A stretch of DNA of 64,000 nucleotides. Source: Diplonema papillatum. Taxonomy: Eukaryota > Euglenozoa > Diplonemea > Diplonemida > Diplonemidae. Where the stretch lies: assembly GCA_030068145.1 (NCBI GenBank), contig JAPJBO010000256.1, positions 81,001-145,000 on the forward strand, read 5' to 3'. The notes beneath the pieces were generated by a model. That model made no database searches. It was not told the DNA's origin and worked only from the letters and a program-made list of their open reading frames with translations. Position numbers and translations under genes: made by a program. Shown in pieces: positions 1-10,495 of this stretch; position 1 is the stretch's first letter; each line of letters starts with the position of its first letter.

Positions 1-86
1 GGGCCTGCTTTCACCAGAACCCGATGCCTTGGGGCTTGAAGCAATCTGCTTGCGCCTGTACCTTTCGTTCACGCTGACTTTGTTGC

Positions 87-126
87 ATCTGGCTAGCTCA
101 GTGGGGTAGGCGCGTCTTGTACCTGC
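87..126 (+). repeat. tRNA-like D-arm / pol III A-box fragment
   Basis: The segment TGGCTAGCTCAGTGGGGTAG matches the internal A-box and D-arm of a tRNA. No B-box (GGTTCGAA-type) follows at the expected distance and no acceptor stem can be folded. It is therefore more likely the head of a tRNA-derived SINE or a tRNA relic than a functional tRNA gene. Confidence 0.35.
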
Positions 127-1024
127 AAAATGGCACGTGACTCTCGTCCAACTTCGTGATACGCAGTTGCGTCATCTTCCAAACAGGCGGGTCGTTTGAA
201 GAAAGACAAAAACCGTCCAACGTGATCTTCGTATCCGTTTCTCACCCGTAAATTGACAAGGCTGCTTCTCGGCAACACATTCCACTTCGTCGCGTACCAC
301 TGTTGCCGGAATCCACTTTTTAGAACCCACTTTGTAGTTTCCCAAAAGGAGCAGAAGAATCAAGGCGGCATACTCGCTTTAAGCTTCGGACCGCCGACTT
401 GAAGACCTCCTCGGACGGCTTGTACCCTTCTCCGTGGTTGCGCGACTTTTTCGGGTCCTTTTTGGGGCGATTCGTCTTCGGTTCAGTCTTTGGATCAAAA
501 CGAGGCTCCTGCGGTTTCAGGAGTGGAAATTCGTTTAGGTGGTGTGGTCCATATGGCCGGTATTGCAGACCCCGTATACCTGTAACAGACAGGATCCACT
601 TTTTTCCGAAGTCCTCCTAGGGTGATCTATAAGCGTCAAAACACTGACACGGCCAACCAGAGAACAAACTCTTCTGTGCTTTGCCGCAACGACACAGGAA
701 CCTGGACAAGCACCGGTTGCCGCAAACTACGGGAACAAGCAGATTAACCCTCTGTCCTCGAACTTTTCAGATGAAGCATCATTTCCAGAGTCACTTTCTC
801 GTACGTGGTGTTGGACACCCTGCGGGGTCACGGGGGCAAGGTGGGAGGGATCTCGGCCCCGGCTCTCACGAAGTACTCGCGGACGAGGGAAAACAAAATG
901 TTTCCCATAGAACAGACACCCTGTATGTAAATTCGTCAAGCCTCGCAGATTCCCTCGGAAAATCCGTGAGAATCTCTATCGGCTATCCTCAGTGTTGGGC
1001 ATTGCAGTAGGACATTGCAGTCAG

Positions 1025-1340
1025 GCATTGCTGCTGTTCATTGCTGCTGTGCATTGCTGCTGTGCATTGCTGCTGTGCACTGCTGCTGTGCATTGCTGCT
1101 GTGCATTGCTGCTGTGCATTGCTGCTGTGCATTGCTGCTGTGCATTGCTGCTGTGCATTGCTGCTGTGCATTGCTGCTGTGCATTGCTGCTGTGCATTGC
1201 TGCTGTGCATTGCTGCTGTGCATTGCTGCTGTGCATTGCTGCTGTGCATTGCTGCTGTGCATTGCTGCTGTGCATTGCTGCTGTGCATTGCTGCTGTGCA
1301 TTGCTGCTGTGCATTGCTGCTGTGCATTGCTGCTGTGCAT
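1025..1340. repeat. 13-bp minisatellite (TTGCTGCTGTGCA)n
   Basis: About two dozen head-to-tail copies of a 13-bp unit, TTGCTGCTGTGCA, are nearly perfect except at the left edge, where copies are variant or truncated. Because 13 is not a multiple of three, each reading frame cycles through the same 13-residue period, so long open frames exist on both strands without being genes. Confidence 0.95.
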
Positions 1341-1443
1341 GGTTTTCGTTCAATGAGAGGAAAGGAATGAAGAACTCCGAATAACAACTTACGATGGGGT
1401 GATACCCCAAGGGTACTTTGGACACCCAGCGGGGTCACTCCAC

Positions 1444-1653
1444 CTATCCCATGTCGCCAGTTAAAAACCTCCTAACAGCAAGTGACATGCTAGTGAGGTT
1501 CTCGCCCGTCAAAGACGAAACTGGAACCCGTGACGGTAGATCCGCCGGGTTTCCAGCGCTCCGGACCCATTTCACTGAGACTGAAACGTCATGCGATTTC
1601 AAAACAAAAGGGCGGACACCACCGCATCTTTCAACACTCGCGAGCGCACACAC
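1444..1653 (-). pseudogene. Possible retroelement RNase H-like remnant
   Basis: A 69-codon minus-strand open frame contains WVRSAGNPADLPSR. This resembles the NPAD..SR motif that follows RNase H in several LTR and DIRS-type retroelements. Nothing else of a polymerase, integrase or recombinase is visible nearby, and the match rests on one short motif, so this may be chance. Confidence 0.2.
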
Positions 1654-2447
1654 GCTCCTTTACGAGCCACTCCCTGGACTGTACCCACTCTCACGGCGCG
1701 CCAACGTACGAAGTCGGCAGTAGCCTTCTTCTGGCAAAGCTAGAGGAGCAAGGCGGAAGCGGCCTGGTCAAGCAACCGCCGGAGTCGTGGTCAACAACAA
1801 ATTGATCGGCAGTCGACATCACGGCCAGCCAACTGGCCAGTCTGAGCGAACTGACCAGATTGACCACCCACCCAGCTGACCAATCAGATTCTTGCTGAGG
1901 TTATGCCATACACGGCACCCGATTTCAGCCAGTACATGGCTGCTTTATGGCCTGTTACCAGTTCTGCCAACTTCCTGGTGAACTTCACCGGGAAGTAACT
2001 CGTCGCCTTCCTCACGCGGTCGGAGCTGCCGGTCGTCCCCTCGCGCGGGGATGTCACCGGTTGGTAAAGTGACAGTAAAGAAATGTGAAAACGGGTTTTT
2101 GCCTAGTGGCTTTTCGTGTTATTCTGCAAATGCTGCGAAAGATTGGACCTGCCGAAGCTTTACAAGTAATGACTATCTAAAACACACGTCCCGCTAGACC
2201 AAAGCGCCACAAGTCAAGCTCTTCCAAAGTCTCTCTGTACCATCGCGATCGGTTGTATACAGAACCAAGCGCTCAGGTTATTCTTACTGGACTCAAGCCA
2301 GGGCAACGAGGGCTGACCGCAACGAGTCGAGAGTACTGCGATAACAGCCTTGCCGGACTTACACTTAGAGTGAACGTTCGCTTTTTAAAAGCGTTTTTGC
2401 ATCAGGCTAGTGGTGTTCAGATAACAAGATAGATAACAAAGTCGTAC

Positions 2448-2564
2448 CTCCTCATCAGTAACGTCCTCAACGATGATGATCTCGTCATCTTCATCCGGCA
2501 AGGAACGTGCTCTCACCGCGCTGAGTAACCCGAGAAGGAGCACTATCCGCAGGACTCGAGGCAT
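2448..2564 (-). CDS. First exon of a secreted or ER-targeted protein (partial)
   Basis: The exon encodes 39 residues. It begins MPRVLRIVLLLGLLSAVRA, a textbook signal peptide (basic n-region, leucine-rich core, small residues before the cut), followed by an acidic stretch (DEDDEIIIVEDVTDEE). It ends exactly at a phase-0 donor, GAG followed by GTACGA, which fits the GTNYG donor pattern of the other introns in this window. In-frame upstream codons without a stop exist, but this ATG gives the only sensible signal peptide. The rest of the gene lies further along the minus strand, under repeats or outside the window, so the function cannot be named. The acidic N-terminus is compatible with an ER-lumenal or secretory-pathway protein. 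Confidence 0.55.
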
Positions 2565-2678
2565 CGCGCTGATAGCCAGCTGACAGTCGTTTCTGTTCGT
2601 ATTTCCGGCACAAGAGATTGCCTTCGTTCTTTCGCCATGCCCTGTTGTTTTCGTCATTCCAAGAAGAGGAAACTCACT

Positions 2679-2725
2679 CCCGCAAACCCGCAAACCCGGG
2701 TTTGCAGGGGTTGCGGGTTTGCGGG
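2679..2725. repeat. Near-perfect palindrome around CCCGGG
   Basis: Two arms built from GCAAACCC units face each other across a central CCCGGG; the right arm carries a short insertion. It could extrude as a cruciform or be a remnant of a terminal inverted repeat. It lies just upstream of the signal-peptide exon on the minus strand. Confidence 0.7.
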
Positions 2726-5069
2726 AAAAAGCTACCTTACTTTGAGTCGGATTATTCGCCCGCTTTGCCCCACGACTGATCTACGGGTCGTGTGCAGTAA
2801 GTATCAAGGTAGCTCGTCTAGCGCTCTCGAGAAATAGGTACCCCCTTGGCCTGGAAACCCATGCAGCATCACCGGCCTCACTAGCTTTCCGCAGAGATGC
2901 TGTGCCACAGAGGTGCTGCAGAAACGGCCGCAACCTCCAGAAGTATCTGGGACAAGACGGTTTGGTATGCACACACAAATGATGAGCACGCTGGGTGCGA
3001 CTACAAGCTTTGATAAGCTGTGCAGCGTTCTGGGCGTTTGAAAACATCCAAAAGGTAAAGCAATGTCGGTGCTTTCCACTCGCGTCGTTGTAGCTGCAAA
3101 CCTTAGCTGCAGATGGACGGAATATGGCGAGTCGAAATAAAATGGAAGAAAAAAGAAGCGAAAAAGAGAAGGTGAGGCGATGTGCAAAAAGAAAGGCAAC
3201 GAATAAGGGAACGGGGATGGAGGAGGTAGGAGGAGGAGGAGTAGAGGGCACGGTAGAGGGCACGGTAGGGCACAGTTTTGAATCGAAGGCCGAGCGAGAA
3301 TCGCCTCCGAGCGTTTCATACCGCAGACGTTTTGAAGTCCTTCGCGACGGATATTACAGAAAGAGGAAAGTGGAGGGGAACTCCGGTGATCCATGCCAGA
3401 CGCCACTGCAAGCCGGAAGTTGCATCGCTAACCGAACAATAAGAAACTTGCACGTACGTGTTTCGCGCTGATCTGCGGTCGTTTTGCCCCGGTGGCAGAG
3501 CGTGAAACGGCTCCCGGCGTGTCGCGGGTAGTAGACTGAGTGTGTCTGCAACGCCCGCAGTGGCCCGCAGTATGTGCGGATCGTCTGGTTAGCGCAAAAA
3601 GATTTGCACTTCTGTGAAAAACTTTTGAACGCCGTGTCAGCCGAAAGAGGGAGGGGAAGTAAAAGTGCTCAGCTCCAAGGGAGAAGCTGCGAGCTGCCAC
3701 AAGAGTCGAGTCATTTTTGTGCGCCGAAATTGGCCGGCGACCATCGAAGAACAAGCAGTCGACCTGTGTCAGCATGGTCTCCGCGTTGTCGCTCAGCAAA
3801 CTCTGAGAATGGCAGCGTTCAATACATCGTTGGCACTACCTCATATTTGTATCTAATAATATAGACTTGCAAAACTTGTCTCGGTAGCTCGCACACAAAG
3901 GGGGAAAAAACACAAGCTCGACAAACGCTTTTACACAACGGTCGCGAAAAGAAGAAGCAACTCAAATGGGACCAGAAGGAAGACGAAACAATTAAGAAGG
4001 CTGGGGCAAGCAAGAAGAACAAAATTTGTTCTTTCTTTTCAAAAGAAAGCATTTTGGCTCGCAAGAACCTGCCGCTGCTTTTTGTCTCTTACCTTTTTCC
4101 CGTTACTTCTCTACTTTCTGAGACCAACGGCAAAAGACGCCAACACCACTCTGAAGTGAGACTTTCAAAAGAGAAACTAGGCAGCATGCGAATGGGGCAA
4201 GAGCTCATAAGATCTGCTCACGAAGATTATCCTGCTTTAGTGAGCGCTCCAACTATCCAACTATGGGAACGTTCGCCCGCAAGGCTCAGTTGTAGCTGAC
4301 AGATTCTTCTCCACGGGAGACAGGACCTGGTTGCTGATATAGACAATAGTGCATCAAAAGACGCACGCGTGTGCACGCTGGGCTCGCAGCTTCCCGGTAT
4401 GCATTGCGCCATGGACGAAAGATGAAACAGCTGACGGGCTGCAAAAAAGAGTAGGTGTACAAAAGCAACAATTATGTTTGCTGCACTCATGTGCGGGATG
4501 GGGAAAGGAAAGAAGTGATCGATACTGCGGGATACACGTCCTTGCGAGACAGCGAGAAAGGGCAGCCATCCATTCCAGGGCTGACTGGGATCTCGAAGGA
4601 TCTATCGATGGCCTCCAGTCGTTGGTGACTTGGATGCGGATAGAGTTCATCTGGTGCCATTATCCCTTGCGGAAGGCGGGTCATTCGTTCTACCACACAA
4701 AATGGCTGACGACAAAGGAGGAAATGTGCTACAACCCCATACAAAACGCTAGGTTTGGTGCGGGGTCAAAGCGTTGTCAAAGCGTTCAACAAAAAAAAAG
4801 CTGACAACAGTTCTGTCCTTTCTCCTTCAAATAGAATGAAAGCGTTGTTGACAAAACTTTTCCCCACTGCAAAAGGAGTGTGCGACGATTCCCGGACATG
4901 CTGATAACCTCTTCTTTGTGCGCCTGGAAACATGTTTACACACTGCCTCTAACACTTCCGCCGGTCTTGCTGACGTGACATCAGGGATGTTCTCGTAAGA
5001 AAATAAAAATGCAGTTGCCGCAACAACGACAGAATGAGCATTCTGTTAACAACTCGGTGTAGGGGGGAA
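2726..5069. other. Intergenic, no supported gene
   Basis: About 2.3 kb between the AceE gene and the signal-peptide exon. It contains a purine-rich tract (3124-3260, with GGA repeats) and A/T homopolymers. Open frames of up to 200 codons are present on either strand, but none shows a recognisable domain or splice context. Confidence 0.5.
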
Positions 5070-5143
5070 AGCACGCCGCAAGTTCTCTTTAGATAGCGGT
5101 GATGTCAGCACGCCGCAAGTTCTCTTTAGATAGCGGTGATGTC
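5070..5143. repeat. 37-bp tandem duplication across the AceE stop codon
   Basis: Positions 5070-5106 and 5107-5143 are identical 37-bp direct copies. The second copy contains the last codons and the TAA stop (5126-5128) of the AceE gene. The first copy therefore repeats the C-terminal coding end inside the 3' untranslated region. Confidence 0.95.
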
Positions 5144-8100
5144 TGTTCTCTTGCCCTGGATCAGACCCATCTCCTTGATGGCGTTCACGGCAACGGAAGC
5201 TTCGATGTCGCCGTTGCGAGATAACGCGGAAAGAACGCACGCGACGACTGATTCATGGTCGATTTCGAAGAAGCGCCTCAGGTTTTCCCTGGTGTCAGAC
5301 CGCCCGAAGCCATCAGTGCCGAGGATGTCGAAATAGCCAGGAACGTCAGCGCGGATAGTCTCCGGCAGCGCTTTCTGGTAGTCGGAGCACGCGATGGTGA
5401 TGTCCGGGCCACCTGCGAACGACTCAGCCACAAACGACTTCGTCTCTTCTTGGTCGGGGTTCAGACGTGACATACGGTGAGCGTTGTGCATGTCGTTGTG
5501 AAGTTCGCCGTAGCTGCAGGGGGTTTGCGATGATTCTTAATACTTTGCTTTGCACGTGCAGCAAGACTTGCTATTTTTTAGAGTTAAAGTTCGCTTGAGC
5601 GGAAAGGCCTTGCCAAGTAGGTTGGCACACAGATGGGGGGAGCCGTGTGTCAACAGGATATCTCTGTTTCTGCCGCCGTTCTTCCCCACACATTGCATGC
5701 GGCTAAAAATGAAAACAAAATGCTGCAAACCTGACGACACTCCAGACCTCAGACGACACCCCGTACTTCTCGTCCAGGATCTTTGCGGCGTCCAGAACCT
5801 GCTGCATGATCACACCAGACCCAAGCAGACGCACTTTCTTGTCGTGACTGCCAAACGTCTTGAAATGGTACATTCCCTTCTTGATCCCTGCCTCGACACG
5901 TTCTTTGTCCTGCAAGTTAAACTTAAAATGGAAACAAGGAACAGACATGAAAAGGCTACTTTGCACGTGGACAGGTTCAATGATGTAGTCACTCGCAAAA
6001 AGGTATCAGACTCTCGCCAGAGAAGATGATAGCCAAACATACCTCGGCAAGGAGAGACGGCTGCTCGATGTCCTCGTTGTAGAGCATCATGTAGTAGAAG
6101 ACGTCCTTATCTTCGCCCCACATTTCCCTGATCCCGTCACGGATAATGATGGCGACTTCGTAGCCGAAGGCCGGGTCCCAAGCCCGGCACCCAGGGTTCG
6201 TCAGCGCAATGAGCAGGGAGTGACCGTCCTGGTGCTGCAGACCCTCTCCATTGAGGGTGGTGCGCCCGGCAGTGCCACCAAGCAAGAAGCCTCTCACTCG
6301 CATGTCTGCTGCCTGCCAGATGAAATCTCCGACACGCTGGAAACCGAACATAGAGTAGTAGATGAAAAACGGAAGCGTCGGTGTACCCTGCGAGGCATAC
6401 GAAGTCCCAGCCGCAATCCACGTGCACAAAGCACCAGCCTCACTGATGCCCTCTTGCAGAAGCTGACCTTCGGGTGCTTCGGCGTAGTTAAGCATCGAGC
6501 CCGCGTCAACTGGAGTGTAGCTCTGGCCGAACGGTGCGTGGATCTTGAACTCAGGGAAGAACGACTCGAGACCGAAGGTACGCGACTCGTCGGTCAGAAT
6601 GGGCACGACACGCTTACCGAAACCGTCAACCTTCATCAGAGCTCGAAGCATACCACCCCATGCGATAGTAGTGCTCACCTTCTTCCCAGGCTTTGTGCCG
6701 GTGTAAAACTTCTCGTACAGTTCGTCTCCCGGGATTCTAATCATCTCGGAGATCTTGACCGGTGATCGCGATGGCAGGTAGCCACCAAGCTTTTCGCGGC
6801 GGCCCTTCAGGTATGTAATCTCCTCTGAGTCTTCAGAAGGGAGGCAGAACACGTTCTCGTCCTTGGCCAGGACTTGTTCGTCCGACAAATTGATGCCGAG
6901 CTCGGTTCTCAGATTCAGCATCTCTTCGTCGTTCAGCTTCTTCTTCTGATGCACAGGGTTTCTTCCAACGAACGTTGAAAGCTTGAAACCCTTCAACGTC
7001 TTCGCGAGAATCACGGTCGGCCGAGCACCTTCTTCGCCGTTCTTCTCAGCCCGTGCGAATGCGGAGTAAATCTTTTCTCTGCAGTGTCCTCCGGGGAGCA
7101 TGTAAGCATCGCGCAACTGGTCGTCGTTGAGGTGCTTGACTCTGTCCGCCAGCTCTCCGGGGAAGAGCTCCTCTCGGATCTTAGCTCCGTCGTTAAGAGC
7201 GGCCAGTCGCTGACAGTCGCCGTCGGGGTGGTTCTCCAGGTGGTCCACCAGCTTTCCATCGAAATCGTTTTCGATCAAATCGTTCCACTCTTTGCCCCAG
7301 GCCAGCTTGATGCAGTCCCAGCCAGCTCCGCGGAACAAGCCCTCGAATTCTTGGATGACCTGTGTGTGACGATGATGATGAGTAGTCGGCTACCTAAGTC
7401 TTCTTGTGCGACACGTACACACGTTTAACTACTACGGGCCCGACTTACAGCCCACCGGCTTCATTAATCTATTGGCATAGTAGTATATGCTCAACACAAT
7501 GCAATCGAAGAAAGCTGCAGGTGAAAACAAAGCTAGCGCGAAGCCAAAGGTTCTCCCTATTCCAGGACCATGAGGAAAAGCCTGAATGGTGCGTTGTTAA
7601 TCCGCAGTAGGCCGTTTGACATTGGTAGCTGCATGTAGCTGCATTCTTCCGGTCTCGCCTCAAAACAAAACTGGCGCACCTTCGAGTTCCCTCTGACAGG
7701 ACCGTCAAGACGTTGGTAGTTGCAGTTGATGATGAAGACGAGGTTGTTGAGGCGCTCACGACCCGCCACAGCAATAGCTGAGATCGTCTCGGATTCATCC
7801 ATCTCACCGTCACCGATGAACGCCCACACGCGCGACTTCGACGTGTCTGCCAAACCACGCATGTGCAGGTAGCGGTAGTAACGCGCTTGGTGCACAGCCT
7901 GCAGAGGCCCAATACCCATGGAAACAGTTGGGTTCTCCCAGAACGTGGGCATCAGCCTCGGGTGGGGGTACGACGAAAGTCCCTTACCGCCGGTTTCCTT
8001 ACGGAAGTTCATGAGCTGGTCACGGGTGAGGCGCCCTTCGAGGAATGCCCGCGAGTACGCGCCCGGCGAAGCATGGCCTTGGATGTAAATTGAATCGCCT

Positions 8101-8906
8101 TCACCACCGCCGTAGTTCTTTCCGCGGAAGAAGTGGTTCTGAAGAACCTCCCACATATCTGCCATCGACGCAAACGTACCGATATGGCCACCAAGACTTC
8201 CGTCACGATGGTTGGCATCCGACACCATCGCAACAGCATTCCAACGAATCAGGTTCGTAATGCGTTCCTCGAGCTCGCTGTTACCCGGGTAAGCCTCTTC
8301 GTTCGCACGGGCAATCGTGTTGGCAAACGGCGTGATGACAGGCTCTCGGATCGGGATGTCGAGCTGCTGTGCGTGCCTGAGAAGGTCGTGGAGAAGGTAT
8401 CTGGCCCTCGCAGGGCCATGCACCTGGACCACCGCGTCAAGTGACTCCATCCACTCACTTGTTTCAGCGATATCGAACTGCGGCAGCGAAGACTGCAGCG
8501 ATCGCATGGCTGAGGGCATCACGTTACGAATGCTTCCTCCAAGGTCAATCGAGCTCGAGTATACGGGCAGCTCCCCCTTCAGTGCGTTCATGAAAACGTC
8601 GTAGTTGACAACACCCATGCGCTCTCTGTCGAAGAAGTTGAAGATCTCCTCCATCTCCTCGTTGCTCACTTCGAAGTCCAATTCCGTCATCAGCTGCTGC
8701 ATCTGGTCGAACTCCAGCTCTCTGGTGCCGTCCGTGTCAATCTTGTCGAACCACTCCTGCGCGAATTTCAACTTCTTCCCCCTCCCGCCTCTGACCTCAT
8801 CTTGCAGACGCGACAGCGGCGCCGGAGCCCTCCGGCTCAGGAACGAGCGCTGCGCAACGAGCGCCGACTTCGCCGCCCCGGCCTTCGCTAATCGGCGGAA
8901 CATCAC
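5126..8906 (-). CDS. aceE: Mitochondrial homodimeric pyruvate dehydrogenase E1 with N-terminal EF-hands
   Basis: Four exons: 7680-8906, 6043-7359, 5731-5909 and 5126-5513. They join in frame into 1036 residues with GT-AG introns (donors GTGCGC, GTATGT, GTTTGC). The product is the thiamine-diphosphate E1 of the pyruvate dehydrogenase complex, decarboxylating pyruvate and acetylating lipoyl-E2. Residues 1-30 are Arg/Ala/Ser-rich (MMFRRLAKAG...), like a mitochondrial presequence. Residues 57-68 (DTDGTRELEFDQ) and 93-104 (DRERMGVVNYDV) form an EF-hand pair, with Gln and Val in place of the usual Glu at loop position 12. AceE homology starts near residue 150; the ThDP motif GDGEMDE with NCNYQRLDGPVRGN, the YYSMFGFQRVGD block and the C-terminal GTDGFGRSD are intact. 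Bacterial AceE is about 890 residues, so the extra length is N-terminal. Intron 3 holds a copy of the AGAGTTAAAGTTCGCTT repeat (about 5578). Identity is secure; calcium binding is inference. Confidence 0.95.
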
Positions 8907-9424
8907 TTTCCTTTCTTTTGATGGGCTGCTTCCTTCTGCGCCGTCCGCCTAAGCCTGAGTGTGCACTTCTACAATAAATATGCGCTGAAGAGTTCACGAT
9001 TTCTTGCCGGTGAAACCGTAAGGGTAGCGATGCTTGCGCAGCAGCAAAGGATAAATCAGGGGAACAGGTTTAAGCAAGGATCATCAACAGGGGTACAATG
9101 AGAAGAGCGCTATTTACGATTTGAAAAGGTTGGAAAGACGGAGGAAAGAAGGAGCTCAAGCCAACCGTAAATTCGTGGCAGTGGCAGCCTGCCCGCAGGT
9201 TTGGATTTCACGACGCACTAGCAGCGAAGCAACACGCGTTCGTCGCGTTTGGAATACCAAAGCGCAATACCAAACCCCACGACTGGGGGATGGATGCCAC
9301 TTCGTCAGGTCTGGACTCGGAATCCACTTGATCCGCTCAGATCTGCCGAATGTTGGGTTCTCGAAAGTGGTCACAGCATGTGTTGACGAATTTGCGCTGG
9401 TCCCTTCGAGCGCCGAAGCGCTGT
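8907..9424. other. Intergenic region upstream of AceE
   Basis: About 520 bp between the AceE start and the end of the next minus-strand gene. It should contain the AceE promoter and the 3' region of its neighbour. I see no TATA-like element or repeat that I can support. Confidence 0.5.
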
Positions 9425-10495
9425 TTAGTTGAGGAGGTACGCGTCGCATCTTGTTCCATCAAGAGATCTGTTTCGTATCGGGGACTTTGGAAGAATTGCG
9501 CTGTGCAACGCGGCGAGGTACTTTGCCGCCTTCGCGGTTCGTGGTGACATTGACCGTTGTCGTTGTCGGGTGCTGCCCGGCCGCGGGGACATGTCGCCTG
9601 CAGCAAAAACAGACGGCTCGACTCGCGGAGAAGATGTGTCTAATGGAGCAATGCCGGGTGACTCGTAACCCAGCGGGGCCGAACGAGGAGATCCGTACCC
9701 CAATGGAGCAACGGGTGAGGGTTGGTAGTCCCATGGGGCCACATAAGAAGGATCGCCACCCAAAGAGATACGAGGAGAGCCTTCACGAAGCGACGCGAAG
9801 GACACGTCAACCCGATTACTTCTTTTCGACTGCCACAACGGGACCTCTGCAGGCAGCGTTCCCCGATGGGGGTCGGCAGACACAATGTACCCTGCACCCG
9901 TATGAAAGTCGGCCGCATCGCTGGTGACCCTCCAGTATCCATTCGGTGTTGTGTACAGCCACCTTCGGCACTGTGACGAGTACCACGTCGGGAACCCGTT
10001 CACAATTTGCTGTGAGCCGTGGTAGATGCCTGTACAGTGTGCACACTTTCCGATGACTTGGATGTAGTACGAGGGAAGACTGTAGTCGCGGTCGTAGTTG
10101 AGATAGGCCAGCGGATACGGCACCGCGCATACACTGCTGTGTCCCCTCGGTGATGGTGTAGGCATTGTACCGGTGGGCGATGCTGTGGGATGACGAGGAA
10201 CTGGGAGGCTAGTCGGGGGCGTAGCGACTACATTGCAAGGCAGGCTGTCGTCTAGAGAGCGGACGGGCTCAGGTGGCGTTGCGTGGGCGAACTCAGGCGT
10301 TGTTGGAGTGGGGCGCATGAACGCTTCGCTAGCTCCGGCACGACTCACGCGATCCCAGGGTGCTTGTGCTACAGTGCCGCTCATAATCTCTGGACTCATC
10401 CTCAAGGGGGGAGGTGGCACCGCTGCTGAAGGTCTCGGCGATCTCATCCCGAGTTCCTTTTCGGAGCATGCCGTCGACGGCGGACGGCTCGGCAT
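9425..10495 (-). CDS. Pro/Ser-rich protein with one small NG..Y / NG.P.W domain
   Basis: A single-exon frame of 356 residues from the ATG at 10493-10495 (MPSRPPSTACSEKELGMRSP). The same frame stays open upstream but only from a GTG, so the ATG was chosen. The N-terminal part is Pro/Thr/Ser-rich and probably disordered. In the middle is a compact Trp/Tyr/Gly-rich domain of about 85 residues, including YYIQVIGKCAHCTGIYHGSQ, NGFPTWYSSQCRRWLY and NGYWRV; its alternation suggests a small beta fold. After it come four or five ten-residue repeats of the type VAPLGYGSPR, then a basic Ser/Arg tail. I do not recognise a named family with certainty. No transmembrane segment or signal peptide is visible. 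That it is a real gene rests on length, composition and the internal domain. Confidence 0.6.
   Translation of the reverse strand: MPSRPPSTACSEKELGMRSPRPSAAVPPPPLRMSPEIMSGTVAQAPWDRVSRAGASEAFMRPTPTTPEFAHATPPEPVRSLDDSLPCNVVATPPTSLPVPRHPTASPTGTMPTPSPRGHSSVCAVPYPLAYLNYDRDYSLPSYYIQVIGKCAHCTGIYHGSQQIVNGFPTWYSSQCRRWLYTTPNGYWRVTSDAADFHTGAGYIVSADPHRGTLPAEVPLWQSKRSNRVDVSFASLREGSPRISLGGDPSYVAPWDYQPSPVAPLGYGSPRSAPLGYESPGIAPLDTSSPRVEPSVFAAGDMSPRPGSTRQRQRSMSPRTAKAAKYLAALHSAILPKSPIRNRSLDGTRCDAYLLN

Larger units (their letters stand above)
1..2447. other. Non-coding stretch with repeats, no supported gene
   Basis: No convincing coding exon is visible in this stretch. It holds a tRNA-like D-arm (about 87-126), a 13-bp minisatellite (1025-1340), a weak retroelement-like fragment (1444-1653, minus) and one copy of a dispersed repeat (2083-2145) that recurs at 48417-48475. 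Downstream exons of the signal-peptide gene at 2448-2564 must lie here or beyond the window edge, but none could be identified. Confidence 0.6.

Noticed and set aside
989-1438. Several overlapping 100-150-codon frames on both strands over the repeat array
   Set aside because: They are translations of the 13-bp minisatellite; a 13-bp unit keeps all frames open.
9337-9360. FENPTFG on the minus strand, resembling the ATG8 C-terminal SGENTFG
   Set aside because: It lies beyond the next gene's end, and the true ATG8 last exons were found next to their genes.
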